Origin: CAYPLH01 sp964411505
GTDB lineage: Bacteria; Bacillota; Clostridia; CAYPLH01; DUMO01
Reading direction: 5' to 3'
Length of the DNA stretch: 13,122 bases
NCBI GenBank assembly: GCA_964411505.1
Contig: CAYPLH010000082.1
Coordinates: forward strand, 1 to 13,122
The notes beneath the pieces were generated by a model, which worked only from the letters and a program-made list of their open reading frames with translations, was not told the DNA's origin and searched no databases. The position numbers and the translations under genes are program-made. This document shows positions 6,429-13,122 of this stretch, one piece after another (position 1 is the stretch's first letter; every line of letters starts with the position of its first letter).

Positions 6429-7586
6429 ATGATGAAAAGCAGCAAAGTTATTTATACACAGGAAAAAGGGAAAATATCAGTACTTCAATTAATGTTTCTG
6501 AATATAACACAGGTTTTATCCACAGCTGATGTCTTTTTACCTGCTTTTGTAGCAAAAGAGGCACAGCAGGATTCATGGCTTTCTGTGATCATAGCCGCTG
6601 CGGCTGCTATCATTCTTCTTAACATAACCCATTTTTTAGGAGCAAAATATCCTGATAAAACTTTCATCCAGTATACAGTTGACATTTTGGGAAAGCCAAT
6701 AGGTATAGCAATTGCGTTATTATACATCTATTATTTCATATTCTATGCGGCAGCTATAACCAAGGAGCTTGAGGAACTGTTCGTTATTTCCTTCAACCCC
6801 CAATCACCGCTTATCATTTATGGCATAACAGTGGTTCTTGTAGTAGCTTATGCTGTCTCTAAAGGCATTGAGCCTATAGCCCGGGTGAATGAAATAATGC
6901 TTCCTATAGGTATGTTTGTGCTATTTTTTATTACAATTATAAATATTCCAAATATAGATCTTAAATATTTCCGTCCTACCCTGTATAACGGAATTTATCC
7001 TCCACTAAAAGGTGCATTCCAAGCGCTTACCTGGTTCCTAAAAACCTTTGTACTGCTTCAGTTCCTGCCATTTGTTAAGAATAAGGAAAGAAATAAGTTA
7101 AGAAAAAGTCTGACTCTGTCACTTCTAATACTTTGCATAAGCTTGGAAACTGGCGTGCTTACAATAGCAGTTTTTGGTCCCATAACAGAAAACTTGCTAT
7201 TTCCAGCTCTTCAATATGTAAGGCTGGCAAGCCTTGGAACATATATTGAAAATCTTGAAATAAGCATTATGCTGGTATGGGTCGGAGGTATTTTTGTTAA
7301 TATTGCTATATACTATTATGCTGCAGTCTTAGGTCTAGCCCAGCTCTTTAATTTTGAAAGCTATAAGCCACTTATCATACCAATTGGTATACTGATAATT
7401 GTCCTCTCAATTACAGGTTCGGACACTCTGCTGACTTTTGTCCTCTTCTTGCAATACACATTGCCTTTTTATACACTTGTAATGGGCTTTTTAATACCTT
7501 TGCTGTTGCTGATTATTTCACTTTTCAAAGATTGGCACAAGAAAAGGTCATCTTTAAAAAATAATCGGGCTGGTTGTGCTGAATAA
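6429..7586 (+). CDS. gerB: GerB-type spore germination permease subunit (GerAB/ArcD/ProY family)
   Basis: This 385-residue integral membrane protein has about ten hydrophobic helices and belongs to the amino-acid permease-like endospore germination family. Typical features are the N-terminal GKISVLQLMFLNITQVLSTADVF region, the conserved proline-rich stretch FRPTLYNGIYPPLKGAF (about residues 184-200), and a charged C-terminal tail. In the GerA-type receptor this subunit lies in the spore inner membrane and binds the germinant (known for B. subtilis GerAB). I chose ATG 6429, seven bases after AGGTG (6417-6421). TTG 6423 and ATG 6432 are alternatives. It is on the opposite strand from gerA and gerC and converges on them. 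A small membrane protein follows 59 bases downstream, presumably in the same transcript. Confidence 0.9.
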   Translation: MMKSSKVIYTQEKGKISVLQLMFLNITQVLSTADVFLPAFVAKEAQQDSWLSVIIAAAAAIILLNITHFLGAKYPDKTFIQYTVDILGKPIGIAIALLYIYYFIFYAAAITKELEELFVISFNPQSPLIIYGITVVLVVAYAVSKGIEPIARVNEIMLPIGMFVLFFITIINIPNIDLKYFRPTLYNGIYPPLKGAFQALTWFLKTFVLLQFLPFVKNKERNKLRKSLTLSLLILCISLETGVLTIAVFGPITENLLFPALQYVRLASLGTYIENLEISIMLVWVGGIFVNIAIYYYAAVLGLAQLFNFESYKPLIIPIGILIIVLSITGSDTLLTFVLFLQYTLPFYTLVMGFLIPLLLLIISLFKDWHKKRSSLKNNRAGCAE

Positions 7587-7645
7587 TAGTTAAGCAAAGG
7601 TGGAAAAATATCTATAGTAATATATATAATTCTGGAGGTGATTTA

Positions 7646-8113
7646 TTGTCCTATCTGGTATTCTATATTTCTCTTTTTGCTATATGGGTTATCTTTGGTA
7701 TTATCAGTCGTTTTAAACCAGTAAAGTTTGACGCCTTACTCATTGGCATTGCTACCATCGGCTACTCTATGGGTTATGACACAATACTGGGGGATGTAAT
7801 GGGTCTTTATCATTACATAAACCCTGCAGTGTCAAATCTTTATATGACTATTTCAGCTTTTTTGCTTTATCCTTTGCTCAATATGATATATGTATTGTAT
7901 CTCCCCAAAAGAAGCTCAAAAAGAATCGGATACACGCTTCTTTGGATCATTGCAATGTTTGTTTTTGAGTTAATTACGGTGCTTTCACAAACAATAGTAT
8001 TTACCGGTTGGAGACCTCTCCCATGGTCTATTGTAACTTATATTGCAACATATGCCTTTATAATACTGTTTAATAATTATATTGAAAGTCAATCTCGAAT
8101 CCGCATATATTGA
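7646..8113 (+). CDS. Small polytopic membrane protein, probable CBO0543 family
   Basis: This 155-residue protein has four to five hydrophobic helices and a short charged tail. The start is TTG 7646, fixed by an excellent GGAGGTGAT (7634-7642) five bases upstream. No ATG lies nearby in frame. The layout, with a W/Y-rich end (VFTGWRPLPWS) before the last helix, resembles the CBO0543-type membrane proteins of clostridia and bacilli. That assignment is from memory of the family and is moderate. It lies 59 bases after gerB, and its apparent relative at 8304-8750 sits at the end of the opposing gerA-gerC transcript. A germination accessory role is plausible but not shown by the sequence. Confidence 0.75.
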   Translation: MSYLVFYISLFAIWVIFGIISRFKPVKFDALLIGIATIGYSMGYDTILGDVMGLYHYINPAVSNLYMTISAFLLYPLLNMIYVLYLPKRSSKRIGYTLLWIIAMFVFELITVLSQTIVFTGWRPLPWSIVTYIATYAFIILFNNYIESQSRIRIY

Positions 8114-8217
8114 GGTTATGAGCACTCTTGACTATTTGGGTAGTTCCTTAAATATATAACATCTCTAATACTCCAAGACAGCCTTGAAAGCTTAGTGCGC
8201 CTTGCCCTGTGTGCTTT

Positions 8218-8307
8218 TTAAGACCCATACTTTTCAGTAATTTTAAACCATGCAAAAACTAATATCCCGACCAGTGAAATAAGCAAAGTATATAAAACGA
8301 TATTCAT
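8218..8307 (-). CDS. 29-residue single-span membrane peptide, translationally coupled
   Basis: The ORF starts at ATG 8307 and ends at TAA 8218-8220. Its start overlaps the preceding stop codon as ATGA, and a strong AGGAAGGTGA lies just upstream, inside the preceding gene. One hydrophobic helix (about residues 3-21) is followed by a charged tail, KITEKYGS. This is the form of a one-helix membrane microprotein. I know no family match. It is the last gene of the gerA-gerC-side transcript, so it would be made together with the germination proteins. The ~100 bases between it and the opposing gene end (8113) hold no strong terminator. Confidence 0.65.
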   Translation of the reverse strand: MNIVLYTLLISLVGILVFAWFKITEKYGS

Positions 8308-8750
8308 TGTTTCACCTTCCTACCGAGAACTACAATTGGAAACCAGCTTAAAATAATCATAGCTGATATGTTAACAACAATACTGTCCGTTGAATGCCAG
8401 TTAGTATATACAAGGACGCCAGTTTTTAAAAGAAATACTTCCGCAAGTGTGTAAAGACCTGCAAGAACCAATACATTGGCTACTATAAATATTTTCTTTG
8501 AAGGATGGTATTGTGCCATAAGTATTCCAATTACAAACACAGGTCCTAGCACAAAGAATACTGATGAACCCCTAATGCTAATAATCGGATTTTCAATCTT
8601 ATAAAAGCCATGGAGTACAGCTTGAGTATCAACCGCATATTGAAGCAGTATGGCAAGTACACCATTCCACACATTTTTCTTTAGCTTTTTAAAATCAATC
8701 AGCATAAAAAACATAACCCAGCTGAATACAAAAAATATAATCCACTCCAT
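8304..8750 (-). CDS. Small polytopic membrane protein, probable CBO0543 family
   Basis: This 148-residue protein has about five hydrophobic helices. The start is ATG 8750 with GGAGGATC a few bases upstream. It aligns by eye with the protein encoded at 7646-8113: a D-T pair near one third, an NP motif, prolines between helices, and a closing VYTNWHSTDS beside VFTGWRPLPWS before the last helix. They look like divergent members of one family. It sits 96 bases after the D-subunit-like gene, and its stop overlaps the start of the 29-residue peptide. The function is unknown. The operon position points to a spore membrane accessory protein (inference). Confidence 0.75.
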   Translation of the reverse strand: MEWIIFFVFSWVMFFMLIDFKKLKKNVWNGVLAILLQYAVDTQAVLHGFYKIENPIISIRGSSVFFVLGPVFVIGILMAQYHPSKKIFIVANVLVLAGLYTLAEVFLLKTGVLVYTNWHSTDSIVVNISAMIILSWFPIVVLGRKVKQ

Positions 8751-8846
8751 TTAGATCCTCCTTCAAATTGCAGCCTCAAGTAAATTCGTGCCCAAATCAG
8801 GCTTTCATCTCCCTATTAAAATGCAGAGGACATCCTCCTGTTCTTC

Positions 8847-9068
8847 TTAAAAGTTAAAAACCCACTTTGAAAAGGGTGAATATATAAACCCTACAATATC
8901 AAGCCAATTGGGAAAGTTCCAATCAAAAATCACATTATAGGCGTTAAATAAAGCCAATAGCATTATAATTATCACAGCTGCTGACTCTCCAATTTTTTTC
9001 TTTTTAAGCAGCTGTACTATATCAAAAATCATAATTCCAACAATAGTTACTGTTATAGTCCATATCAT
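8847..9068 (-). CDS. Ger D-subunit-like two-helix membrane protein
   Basis: The protein has 73 residues from ATG 9068 with AGGTAA upstream. Two hydrophobic helices (about 3-20 and 30-48) are joined by a basic turn, LLKKKKIGES. The tail, NWLDIVGFIYSPFSKWVF, is amphipathic. Small two-helix proteins of this size, encoded beside gerC, are known in Bacillus and clostridia as D subunits that tune the response of their receptor. The call rests on size, topology and position 48 bases after gerC. Homology would need to be checked. Confidence 0.7.
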   Translation of the reverse strand: MIWTITVTIVGIMIFDIVQLLKKKKIGESAAVIIIMLLALFNAYNVIFDWNFPNWLDIVGFIYSPFSKWVFNF

Positions 9069-9116
9069 GTTAATATTACCTACTCAAAATTCTATTAATA
9101 AAATTTACTATTACTT

Positions 9117-10331
9117 TTACCCACTATTTTCATCAAGTATTATGGGATCTGAGATTTCCCCGGGCCTTTTCATAAAAAAGTCAACGTTGTACCTTACTTC
9201 CAAGTTAGTATAAACTTTTCTCCAATCATCCTCTATGCTTTTCCACAGCTCTGGTTTACTCCTGTAGACAGCTTCTCCAAATCCAAATATGTCGGCTTCA
9301 TATACAGTCTGTGCTTTTAAAACTGCATTCTTCATTTCTTCTCTGATTATTTCCGCTGCTTTTTCTTCGATCTTTTTTTTCACTCTTGCGTCAATGCTTG
9401 AACCCCCCCCATAATGCTGAAGCTCATTATTCTTTGACTCAAACCTTACTTCCATAATAAGCCTACCATTTTCCACAATAGGCTTCAGTTTTGTTGAATA
9501 ACCAACTACTCGCACTGATGCAATGCCTATGTTCTCGCCACATGTAACCGTAACAACTGACCTTTCACCTGGATGAGCAATCCATTTATATCCTCTAGCT
9601 TCATTACGATCCAGAAAACCTACCAGCTGCCCTCCCCTAAAAACAGCACACCCCTCTATATCGATTCTGCCTTTATGTGTGTTTTCATCATTAAGCTTGA
9701 GCGCGCTCTCCCTGAATGTTGAAAACGACCTTTGGTTATTGATTTCCAATCCGATTTTACCTGCTACACTACAGCGGTATTTTGTCTTAAGATTGATTGC
9801 AAACTCTCTTAATGTGATTGTCTTAGACTTATTCCAGTCTTTTTCCTGCATTATTATGCCTTCTATTTCTTCGGGCAGACTTTTATCAATTTCAGCTGGT
9901 GTTATAAGCAAATCATGTGCAGTTCCTTCACAAGCCAAAAAGTAGCTGTCATACCTTATTGCTCTTTCCCGCAAAAGAGAATCAATTATCCCAACAACAC
10001 CGCTTTTAGCAAGCTCTTCGCCTACTAAAATAATTTCATTATGGTAGAAAACAATCTTTCTAGGCGCAAACCTACTTAAATTAGTTTGTGCTTCACTTAT
10101 ACTTTCGCCTGTAGCTGAACCTATCCATGTATTTGATCTTTGTCCGCTAGCTTGCGGATCACCTATTGGCATAATTGCAAGTACTGTTAGCTTAATGTGC
10201 CCATCCGACTCAAGATCAATACCTATAGCTCTCACCAGACCAATTTCATTGAGCTCTAGCTTTCCCCAACAACCTGATTGCATTGTCATCATTATAGCTG
10301 TTAATATCAGCACTAGTATTTTCCGTTTCAT
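9117..10331 (-). CDS. gerC: Ger(x)C family spore germination lipoprotein
   Basis: The protein has 404 residues. It begins with a lipoprotein signal peptide, and the lipobox QSGC puts the lipidated cysteine at C21, followed by WGKLELNEIGLVRAIGID, the typical start of mature GerC proteins. The rest is the soluble Ger(x)C region, with conserved SEAQTNLSRFAPRKIVFYHNE-like sequence near residue 80-100. GerC is the lipid-anchored subunit of the germinant receptor on the outer face of the spore inner membrane. The start is ATG 10331, 9 bases after the gerA stop, with AGGAA upstream, so translation is probably coupled. An uninterrupted run of eight G (plus-strand C, 9403-9410) encodes a glycine stretch and is a possible slippage site. 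Confidence 0.93.
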   Translation of the reverse strand: MKRKILVLILTAIMMTMQSGCWGKLELNEIGLVRAIGIDLESDGHIKLTVLAIMPIGDPQASGQRSNTWIGSATGESISEAQTNLSRFAPRKIVFYHNEIILVGEELAKSGVVGIIDSLLRERAIRYDSYFLACEGTAHDLLITPAEIDKSLPEEIEGIIMQEKDWNKSKTITLREFAINLKTKYRCSVAGKIGLEINNQRSFSTFRESALKLNDENTHKGRIDIEGCAVFRGGQLVGFLDRNEARGYKWIAHPGERSVVTVTCGENIGIASVRVVGYSTKLKPIVENGRLIMEVRFESKNNELQHYGGGSSIDARVKKKIEEKAAEIIREEMKNAVLKAQTVYEADIFGFGEAVYRSKPELWKSIEDDWRKVYTNLEVRYNVDFFMKRPGEISDPIILDENSG

Positions 10332-10340
10332 CGCTTATTC

Positions 10341-11990
10341 CTAACTCCCACTCTGATGCTCAGGACCTGGCTTTTGATTATCCTTCATTCTGGTTGAATT
10401 ATTTTTCTGTATATATTCCGGTCTCTTCCTTGATAACCACAAAGGAAGCTTTAGCACATCAGCAATGACGTTTTTTGTGTGCATTGGGCTCATTGGTGAT
10501 AGATAGGGAACTCCAAGCGATCTTAGTGAAGCCATGTGAATAAAAACAAACAAAATACCGATTATTATACCATAAACACCGAGGCTTCCCGCAAGGAACA
10601 TTATTGGATACTTGATAACTCTCACCGCTCTGCCCATATCATGCGATGGTATAGTAAAGGAGCATAGACCTGTAAGTGAGACCACCACAAGTAAAACAGG
10701 AGAGGCAATCCCCGCCTGCACTGCGACCTGTCCAATAACCAGCGCTCCTATAATGCTTAACGTCGATGCAATGGATTTTGGAAGCCGAAGTCCGGCTTCT
10801 CTTATCACCTCAAAGGTAAATTCCATTAGTATCGCTTCAACGAAAGCTGGAAAAGGAACCTGTGCCCGATAAGACTGCAGAGTTATAACTAGATTTGCAG
10901 GTATCATTTCTTGGTGGTAGGTAGTAATCGCAATATATAAGGACGGTGCAAGAAAAGCAATAATGAATGCTAGGTATCGTAAAATTTTTATGGTAAATGC
11001 AAAATAAAAACGGTGGTAATTATCTTCCGGCGCGCTCAAAAAGTCGGTAAAAACTATTGGGACAATAAGTGCAAAAGGTGTTCCATCCACAAGGATAATA
11101 ATCCTACCTTCAGATAAAGCAATCACACACTTATCAGGGCGCTCGGTAATGTCCACCTGGGGAAAAACCGAGGCAGGGTTATCCTCAATAAACGCCTCTA
11201 CATACCCTGATTCAATTATTATATCAGTATCAATTCTCGAAAGACGACTTTTAAGCTCTTTCAACACCTCTTTGTCTACAAGACCATCAATATATAATGC
11301 AGCAACATAAGTCTTACTAAGCTTTCCTAACTCAAACATCTCCAGCTTAAGCTCTGGCGTCCTAAGTCTCCTTCTCAATTGTGACAGGCATGTTGGCAGT
11401 GCCTCAACAAATCCCTCTTGAGGACCTCTCATAACAGCCTCAACAATGGTTTCACCTACTGGCCTCATATTAGTCCCGTATGTATCCACACCTATAGCAA
11501 AAGGTGACCCGTCCACAAACAGACAGGAATACCCCACCATTATCTTCTTTACTACTTCACTTATAGAATTCACAGCTTCTGATGTACCAACAGAAATAAT
11601 ACCGCTATTTAAGCTTTCAGCAAGCTCTTTTCCAGCAATGGGTTTTTTGGTATCGACCACTCTTACATCCATCATAAGTGGTCTTAAAAGGTTATTGTTT
11701 ATATAATCCTTTTCTACTAGTACATCCAGGTAGATAACAAAGCAATTCACAGGAATCGAGCCCACAGTAAAATCTCTGAAGACTGCATCCTGACAGTTTT
11801 TAAAAACACCCTCAAGTTTTTTCCGGTTTTCGTTTATATCTTCCGAAACCAGTATCCCGTCCAGTGTCTGCTCTCCTGATTTTTCAATTTTTGATACTGT
11901 CTCTTTTAATTTTGTGCTATTAAGAAGGTCGCGTTTTGGCATTAATTCTTCTACAGCAACAGGTTTCTTTACAGTCCTGTGTTTTTTCAT
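10341..11990 (-). CDS. gerA: GerA family spore germination protein
   Basis: This 549-residue subunit A of the GerA-type germinant receptor has a soluble N-terminal region (about 1-300). It carries the family's MRGPQEGF (187-194), a variant of RGPREGF, and ITERPDK (281-287). A membrane domain of several helices (about 335-490) follows, then the conserved LGVPYLSP (492-499) and a soluble polar tail. GerA proteins multimerise and, with GerB and GerC, form the inner-membrane receptor that starts spore germination, recently described as a ligand-gated ion channel. The start is ATG 11990, with TGGTGAT just upstream. In Bacillus such operons are read by sigma-G in the forespore. I searched the 56-base gap to the upstream gene and found no clear sigma-G boxes. 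Confidence 0.95.
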   Translation of the reverse strand: MKKHRTVKKPVAVEELMPKRDLLNSTKLKETVSKIEKSGEQTLDGILVSEDINENRKKLEGVFKNCQDAVFRDFTVGSIPVNCFVIYLDVLVEKDYINNNLLRPLMMDVRVVDTKKPIAGKELAESLNSGIISVGTSEAVNSISEVVKKIMVGYSCLFVDGSPFAIGVDTYGTNMRPVGETIVEAVMRGPQEGFVEALPTCLSQLRRRLRTPELKLEMFELGKLSKTYVAALYIDGLVDKEVLKELKSRLSRIDTDIIIESGYVEAFIEDNPASVFPQVDITERPDKCVIALSEGRIIILVDGTPFALIVPIVFTDFLSAPEDNYHRFYFAFTIKILRYLAFIIAFLAPSLYIAITTYHQEMIPANLVITLQSYRAQVPFPAFVEAILMEFTFEVIREAGLRLPKSIASTLSIIGALVIGQVAVQAGIASPVLLVVVSLTGLCSFTIPSHDMGRAVRVIKYPIMFLAGSLGVYGIIIGILFVFIHMASLRSLGVPYLSPMSPMHTKNVIADVLKLPLWLSRKRPEYIQKNNSTRMKDNQKPGPEHQSGS

Positions 11991-12046
11991 TCAATCACCA
12001 TATATTTTGCCTTGATTATTGATATACCCTCTTAATTTATCCCATA

Positions 12047-12775
12047 TTAACTGTTTTTATTTATAATACTTATATTGAATTTTTTTGTTTCAAGGTTGAT
12101 AAACTTAACTAAAAGAGAAACTCTATTTTCTTCATTTAACAAATCCCAGTAATATTTGGCCACACTGTCTATATCTTTATCTAATCTGACCATGCATGGT
12201 TCGCCACAAAAAGACGGGAGGGGGTTTCCATCCGAGTTATAAGTGTGGATTAAATGACCTGTGCCCGGTATTGCAGAGGAATAGCTGAAGAAAAATCTTT
12301 GACATACTCTTTCATTATTATCAAGGGATTTTAAAATTGATAGGTTGTAAAGAGTAATTTTATCATCCAGATTTACAATTCCTGAAATTCTTGGGGTGTA
12401 ATTTGGTGCATCAGGTTCAAAAGTTCTAGTTCGCAATGCATCTTCAAAGCTGCCAGATTTGTCTTTGAAAAAATCATATATGGTGTCGGTCTGATCGCCG
12501 TTTGTCACTATGTGCTTATTTTCGATATGCTTAACAGGATAATAAATTACCAAAGAGGGATCTTTGAGCTTTGCCGGGTGGTACGCTCTTGTTCTTACAA
12601 ATCCATTTTCCTCAGTGAACACTCTATTTCTGCTGTTTTCACTTCTTCCCATTATCCAATAAACCTGAATAATGTTTTTTGAATCAGGACTAAGACCGAT
12701 TATAATTCCCCTTCCTGGGTATACATTTTCAGAAAGCTTCTTCATATTTCTTTTTATGGTATCTTCGTATAACAT
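12047..12775 (-). CDS. PurO-type IMP cyclohydrolase
   Basis: The protein has 242 residues and is soluble. It matches the IMP cyclohydrolase family first known from archaeal PurO, which closes FAICAR to IMP, the last step of purine synthesis. Conserved pieces are YPGRG (19-23), YWIMGRSENSRNR (39-51), NGDQTDTI (92-99), FEPDAPNYTPRISG (119-132) and PGTGHLIHTY (170-179). Bacteria usually use bifunctional PurH, but many clostridia carry such a PurO homologue. Whether this one replaces or supplements PurH cannot be seen here. The start is ATG 12775, with GGAGGAAAAT directly upstream. The gene precedes gerA by 56 bases on the same strand, with no terminator between them. Co-transcription is possible, but no functional link to germination is known. 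Confidence 0.85.
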   Translation of the reverse strand: MLYEDTIKRNMKKLSENVYPGRGIIIGLSPDSKNIIQVYWIMGRSENSRNRVFTEENGFVRTRAYHPAKLKDPSLVIYYPVKHIENKHIVTNGDQTDTIYDFFKDKSGSFEDALRTRTFEPDAPNYTPRISGIVNLDDKITLYNLSILKSLDNNERVCQRFFFSYSSAIPGTGHLIHTYNSDGNPLPSFCGEPCMVRLDKDIDSVAKYYWDLLNEENRVSLLVKFINLETKKFNISIINKNS

Positions 12776-12853
12776 ATTTTCCTCCGATTATAATCTTAAT
12801 AATAAAAAAATCTTTATAATTACCTAGCATCCCTAAGAACCCTACTTAAAGCA

Positions 12854-12873
12854 GCAAAGGGGCTTCCCCTTGC
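12854..12873. other. Strong hairpin upstream of the purO-like gene
   Basis: GCAAAGGGG (12854-12862) pairs with CCCCTTGC (12866-12873) around a CTT loop, with one A bulged. No T run follows on either strand, so it is not a standard terminator. It lies ~80 bases before the purO-like start in the presumed leader region. It could be a leader structure or chance, and I find no known riboswitch. Confidence 0.4.
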
Positions 12874-12878
12874 GATCC

Positions 12879-13051
12879 CCATTGTCTAAGAAAGCATAAT
12901 TTCCTAGATAATAAAAAAGCTATACCTGCATAGCCTGCACCAAAAAAACGCTCTGTGATGTTCTCGTCTATAATCATATTATAAATTGCCGCATCCCATT
13001 TGTGAACCACTATCTGAAAAATTTTTAGAATACAGGTTAAAATTACCAGGG
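12879..13051. other. Intergenic stretch, no supported gene
   Basis: I see no gene with a credible start here. A minus-strand open frame from GTG 13010 or ATG 12977 to a stop at 12846 encodes 54 or 43 residues, but neither start has a ribosome binding site and its end reads through the hairpin at 12854-12873. Confidence 0.4.
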
Positions 13052-13078
13052 AAAAAAGGTGGCTTCACCACTTTTTTT
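13052..13078. terminator. Bidirectional Rho-independent terminator
   Basis: AAAAAA (13052-13057), G-T, and GTGG (13059-13062) pair with CCAC (13068-13071) and TTTTTT (13073-13078) around a CTTCA loop. The stem is 11 bp and ends in T runs on both strands. Loop and stem resemble the terminator at 6222-6247. It probably ends a leftward or rightward unit beyond the window. Confidence 0.75.
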
Positions 13079-13083
13079 CGCTA

Positions 13084-13122
13084 GGGAACCTTATGGTTCC
13101 CTTCGACGGATGCTCCGCATCC
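13084..13122. repeat. Two perfect hairpins in tandem at the window end
   Basis: GGGAACC (13084-13090) pairs with GGTTCCC (13095-13101) over a TTAT loop. Six bases later GGATGC (13108-13113) pairs with GCATCC (13117-13122) over TCC. Together with the adjacent terminator they form three consecutive stem-loops. No T run follows inside the window, so the role is unclear. Confidence 0.5.

Noticed and set aside
8114..8160. 13-codon plus-strand ORF starting at ATG near 8119
   Set aside because: It is very short and hydrophilic, with a GAGG too close to the start. It does not mirror the coupled peptide on the other strand.
11991..12046. Sigma-G promoter for gerA
   Set aside because: Expected from other spore formers, but no pair of boxes at 17-18 bp resembles the sigma-G consensus on inspection.
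12846..13010. Minus-strand open frame with protein-like start (VHKWDAAIYNMI...)
   Set aside because: Neither GTG 13010 nor ATG 12977 has a ribosome site, and the C-terminus is encoded by the hairpin at 12854-12873. A decayed gene fragment remains possible.

Overview
The window looks like chromosome from a low-GC, endospore-forming member of the Clostridia. The evidence is A+T-rich DNA, strong GGAGG-type ribosome binding sites, a full set of GerA/GerB/GerC spore germinant receptor genes, a clostridial DUF116 protein and a PurO-type IMP cyclohydrolase. I cannot name the species. No rRNA, tRNA, CRISPR array or phage gene is visible.

Left part (1-1055). A lone plus-strand gene for a 102-residue conserved-looking protein (409-717) has a good sigma-A promoter. 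It is followed by a hairpin terminator that faces the end of the next, minus-strand operon. A (TAAC)3(CAAC)6 tetranucleotide array touches the end of that operon.

ABC exporter operon (1056-5011, minus strand). Two adjacent genes encode the halves of a heterodimeric type IV ABC exporter. The first subunit has Asp in place of the catalytic Walker B Glu and a normal LSGGQ. The second has the Glu and a deviant LSTGE signature. Upstream lies a compact leader: a sigma-A promoter, a 29-codon ORF with a strong ribosome binding site, and a strong hairpin between that ORF and the exporter genes. The hairpin's left arm can also pair with codons 19-22 of the ORF. This arrangement matches the ribosome-mediated attenuator bmrB-bmrC-bmrD known from Bacillus subtilis, although the peptide is different.

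Mobile palindrome (5041-5311). A ~250-bp, almost fully self-complementary element is flanked by a perfect 10-bp direct repeat. It sits between the exporter leader and the stop codon of a DUF116 membrane protein gene. It has the architecture of a MITE or other non-autonomous insertion.

Germination region (6429-11990). A plus-strand pair (gerB, then a small polytopic membrane protein) converges on a minus-strand set: gerA, gerC, a 73-residue two-helix D-subunit-like protein, a second small polytopic membrane protein, and a translationally coupled 29-residue single-span peptide. The receptor genes are therefore split between two converging transcripts, and each ends in a membrane protein of the same apparent type. 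Together they would form one inner-membrane germinant receptor with accessory subunits.

Right part (12047-13122). A purO-like gene lies 56 bp upstream of gerA on the same strand. The last ~350 bases hold no convincing gene but carry several strong hairpins, including one clear bidirectional terminator.
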